From Chloroflexota bacterium (GTDB lineage Bacteria; Chloroflexota; Anaerolineae; Anaerolineales; Anaerolineaceae): a stretch of 63,396 bases of DNA. Shown here one piece after another: positions 61,188 through 63,396 of this stretch (the stretch's first letter is position 1; each line of letters opens with the position of its first letter). The stretch spans positions 1 to 63,396 of the forward strand of contig JAKQJC010000048.1 in the NCBI GenBank assembly GCA_029561345.1, read 5' to 3'. The translations under genes were made by a program, and so were the position numbers. The notes under the pieces were generated by a model. It was not told where the DNA came from. It searched no databases and saw only the letters and a list, made by a program, of their open reading frames with translations.

Positions 61188-62147
61188 CTATGCCTGATAT
61201 TGATGGAGCTGCCTGGCCAGGCATTCTCGCACCGCCTGGCGCAGCTCTGCGGGAGCCAGTACCTGGCTTTTGATCAGCAGATTCCAAAAATCGCGCATGG
61301 CGTTTTCAAACGAATACATATTCAAGACCACTTCCACCTCATCCCCACAGGTTCGGGCGGCATTGTTTTCATAATGCCGCAGCAGGTAAGCTTCATCCGC
61401 GGGAATGCGCAGGGTCACCGGATACTGCTCGGCCGCCTGGCGTTCCGAGCGGAAGGCATTGAGACTGGATTTAAAATAAGTGTCAAGAGAAAAGCCTTCA
61501 GGCAGGATAAAGAAATCATCCATGGGAGTGCAGGAAAGAATGCGCTCGCATTTAAACGTGCGCAGGCCGCCGCTCATTTCACAATAAGCCACCAGATACC
61601 AGTCCATATCCTTCACCACAATACCGTAAGGGTGGACCGTGCGGTTGGAAATATGCTGATCCATCTTGCGATACTGGATGGCGCATTTCCGTGATTCCCA
61701 GATGGCTTTCAGCAGCGCATCCATATGCCTGAGCGGGCTGCGCTCACCCCACCAGGGAGAATCATCCACATAGAACCGGCTGATGCGGTTTTTCACCTCG
61801 GCGGCTTCAGCATGAGCCAGCAGTTTCTGCAATTTCAGCAGCGAGGCATTCACCCCCAGGGCCAGAGCGCTGCCGCGGTTCGCCTTGACCCCCATGCCAT
61901 TTAAGAAAAGACAGACCATCTCATCCATGTTGAGCTGTTTGAGTCCGGTCTGATAGCCCCCCGCCAGCGAAAGCCCGCCGTGAGGTCCCGGTTCAGCGAC
62001 AATGGGAATGCCGGCCTCGCAAAGCGTATCAATATCGCGGTAAATGGTGCGCGGCGAGGTTTCAAATTGCCCGGCCAGCTCTCTGGCCGTGACCCTGCCC
62101 CTGTTTTCAATGGTCAGCAAAATGGACATTAACCGGTGTAAACGCAT
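61188..62147 (-). CDS. WYL-domain transcriptional regulator (YafY-like)
   Basis: The 319-residue protein starts at ATG 62147; a longer frame reaching 62255 would run through the promoter region. The N-terminal HTH_11 (MRLHRLMSILLTIENRGRVT, then SPRTIYRDIDTLCEAGIPI) is followed by a WYL domain in which the W-Y-L triplet is seen as DWYLVAYC, and a C-terminal extension. WYL regulators sense small ligands or nucleic acid. It is divergent from a Gfo/Idh/MocA oxidoreductase with a perfect palindrome between them, so it probably controls that gene and perhaps itself. Confidence 0.9.
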   Translation of the reverse strand: MRLHRLMSILLTIENRGRVTARELAGQFETSPRTIYRDIDTLCEAGIPIVAEPGPHGGLSLAGGYQTGLKQLNMDEMVCLFLNGMGVKANRGSALALGVNASLLKLQKLLAHAEAAEVKNRISRFYVDDSPWWGERSPLRHMDALLKAIWESRKCAIQYRKMDQHISNRTVHPYGIVVKDMDWYLVAYCEMSGGLRTFKCERILSCTPMDDFFILPEGFSLDTYFKSSLNAFRSERQAAEQYPVTLRIPADEAYLLRHYENNAARTCGDEVEVVLNMYSFENAMRDFWNLLIKSQVLAPAELRQAVRECLARQLHQYQA

Positions 62148-62179
62148 GTTTTGAGATCTTTCCAGAAAGTCAAAAAAAA

Positions 62180-62212
62180 TTGTTGACAGCTTAATGTCAA
62201 CAACAATAGTAT
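62180..62212 (+). promoter_or_regulatory. Oxidoreductase promoter overlapped by a perfect palindrome
   Basis: Arms TTGTTGACA (62180-62188) and TGTCAACAA (62195-62203) are perfect complements around GCTTAA. The left arm contains a consensus -35 TTGACA (62183-62188); TAGTAT (62207-62212) forms a -10 after 18 bases. A WYL dimer bound to the palindrome would occupy the -35 and spacer. Confidence 0.75.
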
Positions 62213-62276
62213 ATCCTGTTTTTACAGCTCCGTGATGGGGTCCATTAAACTTCAAAGTTCAGAAAGGGAAGATGAG

Positions 62277-63209
62277 ATGAAAGTAGCAATTTTGGGCACC
62301 GGTTTTGGCGCCTACCATGTTGAATTGCTGAAGAAAGTTGAAACCGTGGAGGCCATTTGTGTCTTCGGGCGCAACCCGGAAAAATTGGCTGCGTTGAAGG
62401 AAAAATTTAACGTGGACACCACCACCGATATGGAGAGCATCTGGCGCGACCGGAATGTGGAACTGGTGGATGTGTGCCTTCCAGGGCCCCTGCATCGCGA
62501 TGCTGTGATACGCTCGCTGGAGAATGGAAAACACGTCTACTGCGAAACGCCCTTCGCCCTCACCCAACCAGATGCCCGGACGATGGCTGAAACAGCCAGG
62601 CAATCTGGCAAAATGGCCTGTGTAGATTTATTTCTCCGTTTTGAGATGCCCTATGTATATCTACACGAAAAATGCGCGCGGCAGATCTACGGCCCCCTGA
62701 AATCCTTCCGCATCTTCCGTAAAACGCCCCCCATCTGGGGCGACCTGGGGCCTGCCAATATCGTCACCAACCTGATGATCCACGATATTGACTTTGTCAC
62801 CTGGCTGTGCGGGCGGCCGCTGTCTGTGCAGGCCAGCCTGGTTCCCGGCCAGCCCGGCCAATGCGCGGTGATTGGACGCATGCACTATGACAACTGTTTT
62901 GTGGAAGTGACCGGCTCATCCATGATGCCCGTTTCCAGCCCATTCGCTGTGGGGTATGAAGCCGTTTTCGAAGATGCCGTGATCCAGTATTTTGAGGATG
63001 GCTATCCTGACAGAGTGGTGAACGCATTACAGGTATTCACGACCGCCGGGGTCGAAAAAATGGAGATCCCCCAGGAAAACTGCTTTGAAAAAGCCATCCG
63101 GCATGCAGTGGAATGCGCACAGCACGGCGTTCAACCCATCCACAGTATGGGTGAAGCGGCTGTGTCCATCGAAGCCGCGCTGGATATGCAAGCCCAAATC
63201 ATCATTTAG
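62277..63209 (+). CDS. Gfo/Idh/MocA-family oxidoreductase, altered EKP motif
   Basis: The 310-residue protein starts at ATG 62277 (AGAAAGGGAAG upstream). A Rossmann NAD(P) site opens it (VAILGTGFGAYHVELLKKVE). The family's EKP motif, whose Lys is catalytic in most members, reads ETP here (HVYCETPFALT, Thr91). The C-terminal domain has DLFLRFEMP, then NLMIHDIDFVTWLCGRPLSV with the family's H-D-x-D-x-x-x-W pattern. Substrate is probably a sugar, inositol or biliverdin-like compound, not predictable. The altered motif raises the chance of a non-redox or changed role. Regulated with the divergent WYL gene. Confidence 0.85.
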   Translation: MKVAILGTGFGAYHVELLKKVETVEAICVFGRNPEKLAALKEKFNVDTTTDMESIWRDRNVELVDVCLPGPLHRDAVIRSLENGKHVYCETPFALTQPDARTMAETARQSGKMACVDLFLRFEMPYVYLHEKCARQIYGPLKSFRIFRKTPPIWGDLGPANIVTNLMIHDIDFVTWLCGRPLSVQASLVPGQPGQCAVIGRMHYDNCFVEVTGSSMMPVSSPFAVGYEAVFEDAVIQYFEDGYPDRVVNALQVFTTAGVEKMEIPQENCFEKAIRHAVECAQHGVQPIHSMGEAAVSIEAALDMQAQIII

Positions 63210-63260
63210 CCTCAGGCGGTCAGGTTATGGGGTCTGGCTGTATCTTTTTCACCGCATTGA

Positions 63261-63396
63261 TTACCGGACACTTTTCGGCTCCAGGGTAAAAGAGACTGGA
63301 ATATCCAGCTCCTCGTTAAGGAGATAATCCAACCAAGCTAGACCTAACCGGAAAAGGCTCCAGTCACACCGATCTGCACGATGGATTACCTTGATC
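63261..63396 (-). CDS. Transposase, C-terminal fragment (IS4-like; cut by window edge)
   Basis: Reading leftwards from the right edge, an open frame of 44 complete codons ends at TAA (63261-63263). It encodes IHRADRCDWSLFRLGLAWLD, then LLNEELDIPVSFTLEPKSVR. The DRxDxSxFRLGLxWL pattern is that of IS4-family transposase C-termini. The gene's 5' part lies outside the window. Confidence 0.6.
   Translation of the reverse strand, partial: IKVIHRADRCDWSLFRLGLAWLDYLLNEELDIPVSFTLEPKSVR

Overview
The window looks like a piece of a Chloroflexota (probably Anaerolineae) chromosome. The evidence is indirect but consistent: two giant secreted proteins built from DUF11-type modules, an LPATG-plus-sortase tail, a DUF5667 anti-sigma protein, LAAC lipoproteins with Thr/Pro-rich stalks, multi-PAS and 7TM-type sensor proteins, and secreted proteins ending in a short hydrophobic FLP tail. 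No rRNA, tRNA or CRISPR array was seen. Both window edges cut through transposase genes, so the window may be a whole contig bounded by insertion sequences.

Layout. 1-3.3 kb: transposase 5' end, a GPP34-domain gene, then a decayed ECF sigma/anti-sigma pair abutting an oppositely oriented decayed lipoprotein-like gene. 3.3-4.1 kb: VOC and DUF1801 proteins. 4.4-15.2 kb (minus): a 3602-residue surface protein of about 21 DUF11/isopeptide-like modules, ending in LPATG followed by a complete sortase domain in the same chain. 15.6-24.0 kb: signalling block (triple-PAS histidine kinase, degenerate receiver, intact ECF sigma plus DUF5667 anti-sigma, 1307-residue hybrid phosphorelay kinase). 24.3-43.0 kb: a 4450-residue mosaic surface protein, then a second secreted beta-rich protein with MBG-like domains interrupted by a +1 frameshift in a run of eight G.

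43.3-53.2 kb: Mg-type P-type ATPase, a 7TM-PAS-GGDEF diguanylate cyclase, and a MarR plus heterodimeric ABC exporter operon with a consensus promoter overlapped by a near-perfect palindrome; then a HIT-family hydrolase. 53.3-56.1 kb: secreted metalloprotease with accessory repeats and the FLP-type tail. 56.1-61.1 kb: accessory island with a roughly 1-kb gene-poor stretch holding a 28-bp Xer/dif-like palindrome, a lipoprotein divergent from an autoinhibited Fic AMP-transferase, a second degenerate dif-like site, a complete tyrosine recombinase, and two small unknown genes. 61.2-63.4 kb: WYL regulator divergent from a Gfo/Idh/MocA oxidoreductase with a palindrome over the promoter, then the 3' end of an IS4-like transposase.

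How it fits together: the dominant theme is cell-surface construction (more than 30 kb of secreted proteins) interleaved with sensors and an ECF sigma/anti-sigma pair that could control it, though that link is inferred only from proximity. The two most unusual items are the giant adhesin carrying both a sortase signal and its own sortase, and the recombinase/Fic/lipoprotein island flanked by dif-like sites.
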